NCBI GenBank assembly: GCA_963798805.1 | Contig: CAWCVC010000011.1 | Coordinates: 496,001 to 560,000 of the forward strand | Origin: CAVZCK01 sp963798805 | GTDB taxonomy: Bacteria; Pseudomonadota; Alphaproteobacteria; Rhizobiales; Rhodomicrobiaceae | Reading direction: 5' to 3' | DNA: 64,000 bases | Shown here: positions 1-7,440 of the stretch, one piece after another | How positions within the stretch are numbered: the stretch's first letter is position 1 | Layout of the letters: each line of letters starts with the position of its first letter | Made by a program: the position numbers and the translations under genes | The notes under the pieces: generated by a model | Database searches by the model: none | Told to the model about the DNA's origin: nothing | What the model saw: only the letters and a program-made list of their open reading frames with translations

Positions 1-142
1 CCGCCACGAAGGTCGGCAGACGCACTATAGCGCGCAGCTCGGCGCCTTGGCTCCGCTGATCGACTGGACAAGCCAAATGGCCGGCTTCTGGCAAAGCCGG
101 TTCGACCACCTCGAGGATCTGCTCAAAAGGATGGACCAATGA
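1..142 (+). CDS. ArsR-family regulator, C-terminal end (partial)
   Basis: The frame ending in TGA at 140-142 is open back to the window edge. It encodes about 46 residues with the pattern RHEGRQTHYS, LAPLIDW, FWQSRFDHLEDLLKRMDQ. This matches the C-terminal wing and last helix of ArsR-type winged-helix repressors, which commonly sit directly upstream of SRPBCC/AHSA1 genes. Its stop overlaps the start of the next gene in an ATGA arrangement, so the two are translationally coupled. The DNA-binding helix lies outside the window, so the ligand and target cannot be judged. Confidence 0.7.
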   Translation, partial: RHEGRQTHYSAQLGALAPLIDWTSQMAGFWQSRFDHLEDLLKRMDQ

Positions 143-549
143 ACGAAACGGCGCCCGAAACGCTCTCCGTCGTTGTCGAACGGGACATACCCTTTCCGCC
201 GGAAAAGATCTGGCGCGCGCTTACGCAATCACACCTGATCGAGGAGTGGCTGATGAAAAACGATTTCAAGCCAGACCAGGGGCACCATTTCAATCTTAGC
301 GCAGACTGGGGCGCTGTCGACTGTCGGGTCCAAACAATCGAGCCTACCAAGACGCTAACTTACACGTGGGATACCAAGGATCTGAGGAGTGTCGTCACGT
401 GGACGCTCACCCCAACGAGCACCGGGACCCGCCTGCGCATGGAGCAGTCGGGTTTCCGGCCGGATCAGCAGCAATATTACCGGGGCGCCAAAGCCGGGTG
501 GCAGCGGTTCTTTGCGAAGCTGGAGCAGGTCCTGGCGCGGATTGATTGA
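139..549 (+). CDS. SRPBCC (AHSA1/START-like) domain protein
   Basis: A 136-residue protein of the AHSA1-like SRPBCC family. It opens with a polyketide-cyclase-type strand (VVERDIPFPPEKIWRALT) followed by IEEWLMKNDFKP. Later segments WTLTPTSTGTRLRMEQSGF and GWQRFFAKLEQVL are typical of the last strands and the long C-terminal helix that closes the hydrophobic pocket. The length is normal for a single-domain member. The start overlaps the ArsR stop by 4 bp, the common ArsR-SRPBCC pair. The ligand is unknown; the family binds hydrophobic small molecules or acts as co-chaperone-like proteins. Confidence 0.85.
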   Translation: MNETAPETLSVVVERDIPFPPEKIWRALTQSHLIEEWLMKNDFKPDQGHHFNLSADWGAVDCRVQTIEPTKTLTYTWDTKDLRSVVTWTLTPTSTGTRLRMEQSGFRPDQQQYYRGAKAGWQRFFAKLEQVLARID

Positions 550-625
550 CGCCTGCCGGCACAATTCAAAGCCACGCCCCGTTTATAGAGAGGCACACAC
601 CGCGAACGACAACGGAGGAATACCA

Positions 626-1018
626 ATGAAGATCAAATTGACCAGCGTGTATGTGGACGATCAGGAAAAGGCTCTGCGCTTTTACACCGACGTGCTGGGC
701 TTTACCAAGAAGGCCGACTTCAGCAACGGGCCTTTTCGCTGGCTGACCGTGGCCTCACCCGACGAGGCGGACGGAACCGAGCTGCAACTCGCGCTCAACG
801 ACAACCCGGCGGCCAAGGCCTACCAGCAAGCCATATTCCAGCAGCACCAGCCCGCGGTCATGTTCTTCACCGACGACGTCAATAGCGACTACGAGCGCAT
901 CAAAGCACGCGGCGGCGAGTTCGCCATGCCGCCGACCAAGGTCACCGGCTCGACCATCGCCCAGCTGAACGACACCTGCGGCAACCTCATTCAAATCACC
1001 CAGCTGGCGCGCTGGTAA
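626..1018 (+). CDS. VOC (glyoxalase/bleomycin-resistance fold) family protein
   Basis: A 130-residue single-domain VOC protein. The beginning, KLTSVYVDDQEKALRFYTDVLGF, is the classic first beta-alpha-beta unit of the fold. The end, GGNLIQITQ-like CGNLIQITQLARW, carries the usual last metal-site strand, although the Glu of many glyoxalases is replaced here by Gln. The start at 626 is preceded by a good ribosome-binding site (CGGAGGA at 613-619); a longer open frame upstream has no such site. It follows the SRPBCC gene by 76 bp on the same strand and may be cotranscribed. The substrate cannot be told. Confidence 0.85.
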   Translation: MKIKLTSVYVDDQEKALRFYTDVLGFTKKADFSNGPFRWLTVASPDEADGTELQLALNDNPAAKAYQQAIFQQHQPAVMFFTDDVNSDYERIKARGGEFAMPPTKVTGSTIAQLNDTCGNLIQITQLARW

Positions 1019-1040
1019 GGGTATCTGCTGATTGAAAGCA

Positions 1041-1554
1041 ATGGCCAACAAGACGTCGAAGAAGTCGGCGGAGGTCGCAAAGAAGGCCGCCACGAAGCCG
1101 CTCGATGCGAAGGCGGCCGAGCCGCGCAAGACGGCGCCGAAGTCGCAGTCCGGCAAGGTCACCCTCCTCTCAGGCGGCAACCCTCAGATCGCCAAGGGCG
1201 ACGGCGACGCCCCGGTGCGGGCGTACATCGCGACCATGCCTGGCTGGAAAAGCGACGTCGGGCGCCGCCTCGACGCGCTCATCGTGCGTACCGTCCCCGG
1301 CGTGCGCAAGGCCGTCAAATGGAACTCGCCCTTCTATGGCATCGAGGGCCAGGGTTGGTTCCTCAGCTTTCATTGCTTCGCGAGGTACGTCAAAGTGGCG
1401 TTCTTCCGCGGCGCATCGCTGCGTCCTGTCCCGCCCGGCGCGTCCAAGCACAAGGACGTGCGCTACCTCGATATCCGTGAGGACTGAGCTCGATGAAGCT
1501 CAGCTCGCCGCCTGGTTGAAGCAAGCGAGCCTTTTGCCCGGCGAACGGATGTGA
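1041..1554 (+). pseudogene. DUF1801 protein, frameshifted near the C-terminus
   Basis: A Lys/Ala-rich N-terminus leads into a DUF1801 domain (GDAPVRAYIATMPGW, RRLDALI, VRKAVKWNSPFYG, KVAFFRGASL, DVRYLDIRED). The frame stops at 1485-1487, just before the conserved C-terminal helix. Removing one base, the T after GGAC near 1485, continues it as ELDEAQLAAWLKQASLLPGERM to 1554, exactly the expected family ending. It is therefore either a real single-base insertion or a sequence error. The truncated product would lack only the last helix. ATG 1041 is preferred over TTG 1032. A paralogue lies at 4613 and a stub at 5092. Confidence 0.75.
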
Positions 1555-1600
1555 GCGGGAAATAGCGAGGTGCGTGCGTGACGTGAGCGGATTCCAGTTC

Positions 1601-1681
1601 GTAGGATGGGTTGAGCGCAGCGAAACCCATCTTCTGATCCGCGGCAAAGTGATGGGTTTCGCTGCGCTCAACCCATCCTAC
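1601..1681. repeat. REP-type inverted pair (31-bp arms)
   Basis: Two 31-bp arms (1601-1631 and 1651-1681) are perfect inverted copies separated by 19 bp. Each begins or ends with GTAGGATGGG/CCCATCCTAC and carries an internal hairpin of the type ATGGGTT-gcgcagcg-AACCCAT. This is the look of a REP doublet (BIME) mobilised by RAYT transposases. A RAYT gene lies 600 bp downstream, though its own flanking palindromes are of a different sequence class (CCCGGAT). Confidence 0.8.
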
Positions 1682-1740
1682 GGGCTGCACCATCGAATCA
1701 TGCCATTACGCGGCAGCACTATTGCGAAAGGAGAGTGCAA

Positions 1741-2190
1741 ATGAATGACCGGAACTCTGTTCATCCGATCGGGCAATCTCAGACGAGGCCGTCCACGCGG
1801 GCAACGGCTAAAGCGAAGATTACCGTTCAGAACTCTGAGGCCAAGCCGTACGACCAAACCGCGAGCCCCGCATTGGTGGAGATCCGTCTAACCGAAACGT
1901 TCAGCGGAGATATCGAAGGCGTATCACCGGTCCGGGCTTTACAAGTTCTACGCGACGATAAATCCGCCTGCCTTGTCAGCATACAGCGATTCCGCGGAAA
2001 ACTGGGCGGACGCCAAGGCACGTTCGTGCTTCAAGGTTCAGAGGTCGTCGAGAACGGCAAGATCAAGGCGAGATGGTTTGTCGTACCCGGATCGGGGACA
2101 GGTGATCTTTCCGGGCTGCGCGGCGACGGCGGCTTTGAAGGCGAATTTGGGAAAGGGTCCGACGGAACGCTGGATTATTGGTTCGAATGA
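1741..2190 (+). CDS. DUF3224 domain protein
   Basis: A 149-residue protein ending in a DUF3224 domain: EAKPYDQTASPALVEIRLTETFSGDIEG, VSIQRFRGKLGGRQGTFVLQ, WFVVPGSGTGDLSGLRGDGGF and GTLDYWFE are the family's conserved blocks. The fold is probably a small beta-barrel, and the function is unknown. The start at 1741 is chosen because GAAAGGAGAG at 1725-1734 is an ideal ribosome-binding site for it; GTG 1735 would be too close. The first 35 residues (Thr/Ala/Lys-rich) are not part of the domain. The gene stands alone between two REP-containing spacers. Confidence 0.85.
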   Translation: MNDRNSVHPIGQSQTRPSTRATAKAKITVQNSEAKPYDQTASPALVEIRLTETFSGDIEGVSPVRALQVLRDDKSACLVSIQRFRGKLGGRQGTFVLQGSEVVENGKIKARWFVVPGSGTGDLSGLRGDGGFEGEFGKGSDGTLDYWFE

Positions 2191-2245
2191 TGCAGCTACA
2201 AAACGCACGGCGCGATCGGGCCGCCGCAACATAAGTAGTTTGTAA

Positions 2246-2272
2246 CCCGGATGGAGCGAAGCGAAATCCGGG
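2246..2272. repeat. REP palindrome upstream of the RAYT gene
   Basis: CCCGGATGGAGCGAAGCG...ATCCGGG forms an imperfect hairpin with 7-bp ends and a GGAGCGAAGCGAA centre. It ends 13 bp before the start codon at 2286. The same palindrome class recurs at 2823, 3664, 4489 and 4541. Confidence 0.8.
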
Positions 2273-2285
2273 ATAAGATACACAA

Positions 2286-2822
2286 ATGGTCCGATACCGG
2301 CGCAACTTTGTTCCAGGGGGCACCTATTTCTTCACGGTCACGCTTGCCGACCGGACATCGTCTACGATGGTGCATCACGTAAACGCCTTGCGGATGGCGT
2401 TCCGTATTGCGCGGCGCGAGCGTCCTTTCACGATCGAGGCCATCGTGATCCTGCCGGAACACCTGCATGCCATCTGGACGCTGCCTTCAGGCGATTCCGA
2501 TTTCTCCGGCCGCTGGAAGCGCATCAAGGCGTATTTCACGCATCGGCTTGTTGCCGCCGGCGTGCCGGTCAAGCGCCATCGCAATGGCGAATACGCACTC
2601 TGGCAACGGCGCTTTTGGGAGCACACGATAAGGAACGAGATCGATTTCGAGCGGCACGTCGACTACGTGCACTTCAACCCGGTCAAGCACAAGCTGGTGA
2701 GCCGGGCGCTCGACTGGCCATATTCGTCGTTTCATTTCTATGTCAGGCGCTGTTTCAAGCCAGCCGACTGGGCGGGCGATGTGCGAGAACCCACGATGGA
2801 TTTCGGCGAACGGAGGGGGTGA
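2286..2822 (+). CDS. REP-associated tyrosine transposase (RAYT, Y1/HUH family)
   Basis: A 178-residue IS200-like single-domain transposase. The N-terminus GGTYFFTVTLADR is the usual RAYT opening. The HUH metal motif is seen as PEHLHAIWTLP (His-Leu-His, about residues 59-61). KAYFTHR and GEYALWQRRFWEHTIR follow, then DYVHFNPVKHKLV with the candidate nucleophilic Tyr and conserved NPVKH. RAYTs cut and move REP palindromes rather than their own gene. REP hairpins lie immediately upstream (2246-2272) and downstream (2823-2850) in opposite orientation, so the unit is a textbook REPtron. All catalytic motifs are intact. Confidence 0.93.
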   Translation: MVRYRRNFVPGGTYFFTVTLADRTSSTMVHHVNALRMAFRIARRERPFTIEAIVILPEHLHAIWTLPSGDSDFSGRWKRIKAYFTHRLVAAGVPVKRHRNGEYALWQRRFWEHTIRNEIDFERHVDYVHFNPVKHKLVSRALDWPYSSFHFYVRRCFKPADWAGDVREPTMDFGERRG

Positions 2823-2850
2823 CCCCGGATTTCGCTACGCTTCATCCGGG
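2823..2850. repeat. REP palindrome downstream of the RAYT gene
   Basis: CCCCGGATTTCGCTACGCTTC followed by ATCCGGG begins at the RAYT stop codon. It is the inverse orientation of the copy at 2246, as expected for a RAYT bracketed by convergent REPs. Confidence 0.8.
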
Positions 2851-2880
2851 CTACTTGCTACTTGCTAATGGAGGCGAGCA

Positions 2881-3468
2881 ATGATCGGCGCTTACGTGCA
2901 TGTCGAGTCCGACTACGAAAACGTATTCGCAATATGCCCCCACTGCCATAAAGAGATCATCTTCAATCGCGTGTCGGATTTGAAGACCACGCAACCCGTT
3001 GGTGGGCTTGATATCGTTTGCCTGCGAACGGAATGTGCGAAACCGTTTCGCATCGGCGGCGATAGCATCAATGAAGCGCATCACATGATATTGAGCCAGT
3101 GTTGCGAGTTGCTGGAGGGTAAGCGTTACATGCAGTGCGTGATGCAAACCTGCCAAGCGTATGAGATGTTTTTCAACCTCCATCTTTACGCCGAATTGGT
3201 CTATCGACCTTTTGCTAAGGTCAAAGACAGCGCGGCACTCCTCGCAGTGAATGAGAGATCAAAGAGGCTTAACGAGGCAATCGGGAAGTTCGCATTTAAA
3301 GAGATGCGGAACGTGAGCCTCGCCGTCGCCATCGAAGCCGATCATATAAGGACTTTCGATGCCTCTGGAGCTACAGCCTTCATTGCCGCTATACCGGAGA
3401 AGCGAAAAGATCTTTCAGACGCGGCAGTCGGCACGATCCCCGGAAAGGGCAACAGTTCCTTCGGATAA
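2881..3468 (+). CDS. hypothetical protein with N-terminal zinc-ribbon-like cysteines
   Basis: A 195-residue protein not assigned to a family. Residues 19-22 (CPHC) and a second pair spaced about 30 residues later (CLRTEC, near residues 48-53) suggest a treble-clef or zinc-ribbon module. The middle is helical (SQCCELLEGKRYMQCVMQTCQAYEMFFNLHLYAELVY), and the tail is low complexity. An N-terminal metal ribbon followed by a helical domain suggests a regulatory or antiviral-accessory scaffold, but nothing nearby supports a specific role. ATG 2881 follows GGAGGCGAGCA, a good Shine-Dalgarno site. Base composition is a little less GC-rich than its neighbours, consistent with recent acquisition. Confidence 0.6.
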   Translation: MIGAYVHVESDYENVFAICPHCHKEIIFNRVSDLKTTQPVGGLDIVCLRTECAKPFRIGGDSINEAHHMILSQCCELLEGKRYMQCVMQTCQAYEMFFNLHLYAELVYRPFAKVKDSAALLAVNERSKRLNEAIGKFAFKEMRNVSLAVAIEADHIRTFDASGATAFIAAIPEKRKDLSDAAVGTIPGKGNSSFG

Positions 3469-3745
3469 AGCATTCCCGCATCAATACCGAGCGAAATCGA
3501 GTGGCGCATGGCCGCGCTTACAGACCAAAGCGTGAATGCGCCGAAGAACTATTGTGCGAGGCCAAAAATACATTGCTACCTTTGGCTTTTGCGCTGAAAC
3601 TCCATTCGGAGATCATGTGCTATGAGTAGCCAAATGAAGCGCAGCGAAACCGGGGCAGCAGAGTAGCCCGGATGGAGCGCAGCGCAATCCGGGTTTCCGG
3701 TGTGAAACCTTCGTGGGCGACGAAGGTCGCAAAGAATGCGGGCTG
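3469..3745. repeat. spacer with REP copy at 3664-3693
   Basis: No gene is recognised. A palindrome GTAGCCCGGATGGAGCGC...ATCCGGG occupies 3664-3693, and a degenerate half copy (GAAGCGCAGCGAAACCGGGG) lies at 3639-3658. The spacer separates the plus-strand gene ending at 3468 from the minus-strand gene ending at 3746. Confidence 0.7.
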
Positions 3746-4399
3746 TCATCTGTCATTGACCATGCCGATCACGATGAGAACTTCGTAGTCCTGTTTATTG
3801 CAGCTCTCGACCGGCGGCATCGCGGCTCCGGGTGTGACGGGAAAGGCGCTTTGCGACGCCTTGGCCGGCGAACAGGAGGTCCCGGCCGCCGCGGGCGTAT
3901 ACCGCGCCGCGCGACAACCCAAATGCGTCACATCATAGAGCGTGGCGCCCTTGTCGAGTTCCCAGCGCGTGACCCCGCCTGCGTCTTTTGGATGGATCGT
4001 CAGCACCGCCGTCACCTCGCGGTCGCCGGTGACAACGTATTTTCCGGCGGGGATCGGGAAGCGCGGCTGTTCCATGATCGAGCCGTTTTCTTCGAGCCAC
4101 CAGTCCGAAGCGTCAAAGGTCCACTTCGCCGGCGCCAAGCCGCCCGCCGCCTTCAGGCTTGCGTATCTGCTCAGCCTTACGCCGCGAGGGCCCGGATCCA
4201 CAGGCCAGAGCCCCCACGCTTCGGCGCCTGAGCCGGAGGTGGATTTGGGGTCTCCCAAAGCTGCGATATACTGCGTTGGAATACGGGTGTATCCCGTTTC
4301 TGCCGTGACGGGCGGCAGTCCGAGGAGCATGAGCCAGCTCAAAGACGCGGCCAGCAAGTGCAGCGCTCGGTTTGATGTGCGTGTGACCGCAAAAATCAC
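3746..4399 (-). CDS. conserved secreted protein of unknown function
   Basis: A 217-residue protein with a plausible Sec signal peptide (RALHLLAASLSWLMLLGL...TAETG) followed by GYTRIPTQYIAALGDP, a Trp-rich core (WGLWPVDPGPRG, KWTFDASDWWLEENG) and a C-terminal half with four cysteines that could form disulfides (HLGCRAARYTP, GTSCSPAKA, VESCNKQDY). I recognise the pattern as a rhizobial periplasmic conserved hypothetical, with no assigned activity. GTG 4399 is taken as the start because translation from there gives a short charged n-region and hydrophobic h-region. The frame stays open further upstream but crosses a REP pair and looks non-coding. It converges with nothing and is probably monocistronic. 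Confidence 0.65.
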   Translation of the reverse strand: MIFAVTRTSNRALHLLAASLSWLMLLGLPPVTAETGYTRIPTQYIAALGDPKSTSGSGAEAWGLWPVDPGPRGVRLSRYASLKAAGGLAPAKWTFDASDWWLEENGSIMEQPRFPIPAGKYVVTGDREVTAVLTIHPKDAGGVTRWELDKGATLYDVTHLGCRAARYTPAAAGTSCSPAKASQSAFPVTPGAAMPPVESCNKQDYEVLIVIGMVNDR

Positions 4400-4488
4400 C
4401 GGTTGCCTCCGAATTCGCCCATGTCCACCTTGCCGCCAAATTAGGGCGCGGATATCGGTCAATCCAGTTTTTTCGGTGGCGTAGTGGT

Positions 4489-4573
4489 GTAGCCCGGATG
4501 GAGCGTAGCGCAATCCGGGTTTCTCGCACGCGACACAACAGCCCCGGATTTCGCTTCGCTTCATCCGGGCTAC
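4489..4573. repeat. inverted REP pair (BIME)
   Basis: Two REP palindromes in opposite orientation, 4489-4519 (GTAGCCCGGATGGAGCG...ATCCGGGT) and 4541-4573 (CCCCGGATTTCGCTTCGC...ATCCGGGCTAC), are separated by about 20 bp. The same class flanks the RAYT gene at 2286. The pair lies upstream of the gene at 4613 and could affect mRNA ends. Confidence 0.8.
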
Positions 4574-4612
4574 GGCTCTACTCAAGAGGTGACAGGCCGA
4601 TCGACAACAGCC

Positions 4613-5056
4613 ATGACGAAAGCGACCACAACGATGAAGAGCAAGAGAGGCTCGAAGGAAGGTAAAGGCGCCGACGCGCCCTCTCAGTTGATCGATGCAA
4701 GAATAAAAGAGCTGGGCGATTGGCGGGGCGAGACGCTCGCGCGGGTCCGGGCACTCATCAAAGAGGCCGACCCCGACGTGGTCGAGACCTGGAAGTGGCG
4801 AGGCGTTCCGGTGTGGGAGCACGCCGGCATCATCTGCACCGGCGAGACCTACGAGGATAAAGTGAAGCTGACCTTCGCCAAGGGCGCATCGCTTCCCGAC
4901 CCTTCGGGCCTCTTCAACGCCAGCCTCGAAGGCAACACCCGCCGCGCCATCGATATCCATGAGGGCGACAAGGTCGATGAAAAGGCGCTGAAGGCGCTCA
5001 TCCGCGCCGCCGTGGCGCTGAACACGTCCTCAGCCGCCCAGCGGCGGGGGACGTGA
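4613..5056 (+). CDS. DUF1801 domain protein
   Basis: A 147-residue DUF1801 (YdhG-like) protein with an intact domain: IDARIKELGDWRGETLARVRALI, DVVETWKWRGVPVW, IICTGETYEDKVKLTFAKGASLPDP, FNASLEGNTRRAIDIHEGDKVDEKALKALIRAAV. The family is small, cytosolic and functionally uncharacterised. ATG 4613 or ATG 4634 can start it; the GTG at 4589 lies too near the REP pair. It is a paralogue of 1041-1554, but the two are divergent rather than recent duplicates. Confidence 0.85.
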   Translation: MTKATTTMKSKRGSKEGKGADAPSQLIDARIKELGDWRGETLARVRALIKEADPDVVETWKWRGVPVWEHAGIICTGETYEDKVKLTFAKGASLPDPSGLFNASLEGNTRRAIDIHEGDKVDEKALKALIRAAVALNTSSAAQRRGT

Positions 5057-5091
5057 GCATAGACGACCGAGAGGGAATTTGAGGCGGAGTC

Positions 5092-5208
5092 CCGCCTGGC
5101 GCCAGCAAGGGCGAGGACACGCGCTACATCGACATCCACGAAGGCGACGAGCTCGACAAGGCGCAGATGGCGAATCGGGTGAAGCAGGCCGCCGCGTTGC
5201 CCCGGGGA
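5092..5208 (+). pseudogene. DUF1801 C-terminal stub
   Basis: Starting 36 bp after the previous stop, the frame reads PPGASKGEDTRYIDIHEG, DELDKAQMANRVKQAAALP. This lines up with the last 40 residues of the DUF1801 copy at 1041-1554 (PPGASKHKDVRYLDIRED, ELDEAQLAAWLKQASLLPG). Everything N-terminal is missing and there is no start codon of its own. It is a deletion remnant of a third DUF1801 gene. The frame stays open for another 50 codons without recognisable homology. Confidence 0.7.
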
Positions 5209-5369
5209 GCGGGTCAATCGATCTGCACGACATTGCTTGCGCAGAGCCAGGATTTCATTGTTCTTAGAGTCGCTGAAGCGACTTCAGGCGCTCCGGTTAG
5301 GGTAAGATCGGAGACGATTGCCATTTCCATCAACGCGCTCCATGCGCCAGACGATCGAAGGAATCACGA

Positions 5370-5693
5370 ATGATCGACCTCTACACATGGACCACGCCAA
5401 ACGGACGCAAGGTCTCCATCATGCTTGAAGAACTCGGCGTGCCGTATACGGCCCACCCCATCGATATTTCGAAGGGCGAGCAATTCGATCCCGCATTTCT
5501 GAAGATCGCGCCCAATAATCGCATTCCTGCAATCATCGACAACGAGACCGGCATGCAGCTGATGGAAAGCGGCGCGATCATGCTGTATCTCGCGGAAAAA
5601 TACGGAAAATTCATGCCAGCCGGTGACGAGCGGTGGCACGCCATCGAATGGCTGATGTGGCAGATGGGCGGTGTCGGGCCGATGTTGGGTCAG
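5370..5693 (+). pseudogene. glutathione S-transferase (YghU-type), N-terminal half, split by an insertion sequence
   Basis: The first 108 codons encode a thioredoxin-fold GST N-terminal domain: IDLYTWTTPNGRKVSIMLEELG, PYTAHPIDISKGEQF, APNNRIPAIIDNETG, LMESGAIMLYLAEKYG (the ESGAI gamma-glutamyl-binding motif), then the start of the helical domain up to WLMWQMGGVGPMLGQ. Here an IS110-type element interrupts it; the second half resumes at 7126 in a frame that joins perfectly (GQ then VHHFVKY). The interrupted gene would make only a thioredoxin-fold stub with a few IS-encoded residues. Confidence 0.9.
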
Positions 5694-5813
5694 ATGGGGT
5701 ATTCGGCTTGAGCCCCATCTTTAGCGGCGGAGTATGGAGGTGCTGCGCTTCGAGCTGATGGTAAAACGTGGTCTGTGTGAAGCAGCCACAAGCACCAGGA
5801 AAGGAAGCGCAGC

Positions 5814-6851
5814 ATGAAGCATTATGCCGGATTGGACATCTCGGTGAAAGAGACTGCGATTTGCATTGTCGATGAGACGGGCGAGATCTGCCGTGAGCTG
5901 AAGGTGCCGAGCCATCCGGAAGATCTTGCTGAGGTGCTCAAGCATCCAGCGTGGCGGCTCGAACGTATCGGGCTTGAGGCCGGTCCATTGTCGCAATGGC
6001 TCTTCAGCGGTTTGGTGGAAGCGGGATTGCCGGCGATCTGCATTGAAACCCGCCATGCGAAAGCGTTCCTGAAGGCGCAAGTGAATAAGACCGATCGCAA
6101 CGATGCACGGGGTATTGCGCAAATGATGCGGGTCAAGCTGTTCCGGCCTGTGCACGTAAAGACGCTGAAAAGCCAAAAGCGCCGCGCCCTGTTGACGGCG
6201 CGCAAGCTTTTGCAGGAGAAGGCGATCGACATCGAGAACGACATCCGTGGGCTGTTGCGGAACTTCGGTCTCAAGGTCGGCATCATCAGGACGAATGGCT
6301 TCGAAGCCCGCATCCTTGAGCTCATTGGAGACATGCCCGATCTGATGGAAATCCTCTCGCCTCTGCTTGCCGCCAGAGAAAAGCTGCGCCAGGAGTTCTC
6401 CCGCCTGCATCGGATCGTGCTGTCTTTGGTGCGGGATGACGACACATGCCGGCGATTAATGACGATCCCTGGCGTCGGTCCGGTAACATCGCTCGCCTTC
6501 ACCAGCACCATCGATGTCCCGGCTCGTTTCCGGAATTCGCGTGCCGTCGGACCGGCGTTGGGATTGACCCCGGCGCTCAATCAATCGGGCGAGAACCATC
6601 GCATCGGCCGGATCTCGCTATGCGGTGACGGCATGCTGCGCGCCCTGCTTTACGAAGCGGCGCACGTGATGCTGAGCCGCGTGAAGAAATGGTCATGGCT
6701 GAAAGCCTGGGCGATGAACATCGCCAAGCGGCGGGGCCGGCAGAAAGCCATTGTTGCTCTGGCGCGTCGCCTCGCAGTCATCATGCATCGCATGTGGAGT
6801 GACGGCAGCGAATTTCGATGGACAAGGGAGACAGCCACCATGCCGGCGTGA
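5814..6851 (+). CDS. IS110-family transposase (DEDD/RuvC-like)
   Basis: A 345-residue enzyme. The N-terminal DEDD domain shows AGLDISVKETAICIVD (first Asp, about residue 8), ICIETRHAKAFL (Glu) and KTDRNDARGIAQMM (Asp pair). The C-terminal Transposase_20 region shows MTIPGVGPVTSLAF, FRNSRAVGPALGLTP and GRISLCGDGMLRALLYEAA with the candidate catalytic Ser. Length and motif order are complete, so it should be active. IS110 enzymes use an element-encoded guide RNA (bridge RNA or seekRNA) to choose the target. The ribosome-binding site AGGAAAGGAAG precedes ATG 5814. Confidence 0.95.
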   Translation: MKHYAGLDISVKETAICIVDETGEICRELKVPSHPEDLAEVLKHPAWRLERIGLEAGPLSQWLFSGLVEAGLPAICIETRHAKAFLKAQVNKTDRNDARGIAQMMRVKLFRPVHVKTLKSQKRRALLTARKLLQEKAIDIENDIRGLLRNFGLKVGIIRTNGFEARILELIGDMPDLMEILSPLLAAREKLRQEFSRLHRIVLSLVRDDDTCRRLMTIPGVGPVTSLAFTSTIDVPARFRNSRAVGPALGLTPALNQSGENHRIGRISLCGDGMLRALLYEAAHVMLSRVKKWSWLKAWAMNIAKRRGRQKAIVALARRLAVIMHRMWSDGSEFRWTRETATMPA

Positions 6852-7119
6852 TGATTTCCAGCCGGAAAAGGAAGCCATAGAGTTCCGCCTGCCGGTGGAT
6901 AGATGTCTTTTGCGGGACGATGGATGAGGTGATTGCGCTTTGGGCCTTGTGCCGATCGCTTCGGCGACCAGGACGTGAGTCAGATTGCACCACCTCGTTC
7001 TTCTGATCCCATGATGGGAAGGCCAAAGAGCCGATCCCGAAGAGAAGCACGGGCTCGCAAAGAATATCTGCCGGCGGTTCAGCGAAGCCCGAGAGCGCTT
7101 GACCTCGACGCGCCGAATA
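6852..7119 (+). ncRNA. candidate bridge/seekRNA region of the IS110-type element
   Basis: 268 bp of non-coding DNA lie between the transposase stop and the right subterminal repeat. IS1111-group elements encode their guide RNA downstream of the transposase, so this is where it should be. The strand is taken as that of the transposase. GTCAG at 6979-6983 and CCACC at 6990-6994 equal the bases flanking the insertion (GGTCAG and GTCCACC). Five-base matches are weak evidence, and I cannot fold the RNA here. Confidence 0.4.
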
Positions 7120-7125
7120 GAGAAG

Positions 7126-7440
7126 GTCCACCATTTCGTGAAGTACAATCGCGGGAAGTCCGAATATGCCGAGGAGCGGTATTCGAAGGAAGCGCACCGC
7201 CTGTACAACGTGCTGAACACCCGGCTGGAGGGACGCGACTACCTCGCCGGAGAAGGCCGGGGCGAATATTCGGTCGCCGACATGGCCACATGGCCGTGGA
7301 TCTCGCGCTTCGAATGGCAGGAGATCAATCTGGGCGACTATCCGAATGTTCGCGACTGGTATGTCCGCATCGCGGAGCGGCCCGCCGTGCAGAAGGGCTA
7401 TCAGGTGCCGAAATATACGACGGATGTGCCGATGCCCTAG
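7126..7440 (+). pseudogene. glutathione S-transferase, C-terminal half
   Basis: The frame resumes after the insertion with VHHFVKYNRGKSEYAEERY, LYNVLNTRLEGRDYLAGEG, YSVADMATWPWISRFEWQ (the GST N-capping box region, S-x-A-D) and LGDYPNVRDWYVRIAERPAVQKGY, ending VPMP. Together with 5370-5693 it gives about 212 residues, close to normal YghU/YfcG-type length. The stop TAG at 7438-7440 is part of the CTAG that begins the palindromic element at 7437, so that element's insertion or target supplies the present stop codon. Confidence 0.9.

Larger units (their letters stand above)
5694..7125 (+). mobile_element. IS110-family element (IS1111-like group), 1432 bp
   Basis: Boundaries come from the target. 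The GST codons CAG (5691-5693) and GTC (7126-7128) are adjacent in related genes. Inside the ends, TATTCGGC at 5700-5707 and its reverse complement GCCGAATA at 7112-7119 form subterminal inverted repeats, each 6 bp from the edge. Subterminal repeats are the mark of the IS1111 group. There is no obvious target duplication. The transposase lies near the left end, leaving about 270 bp of non-coding DNA on the right. Confidence 0.85.

Noticed and set aside
4400..4960. N-terminal extension of the minus-strand secreted-protein gene
   Set aside because: The open frame continues through a REP pair and antisense to a DUF1801 gene; the signal peptide begins near 4399.
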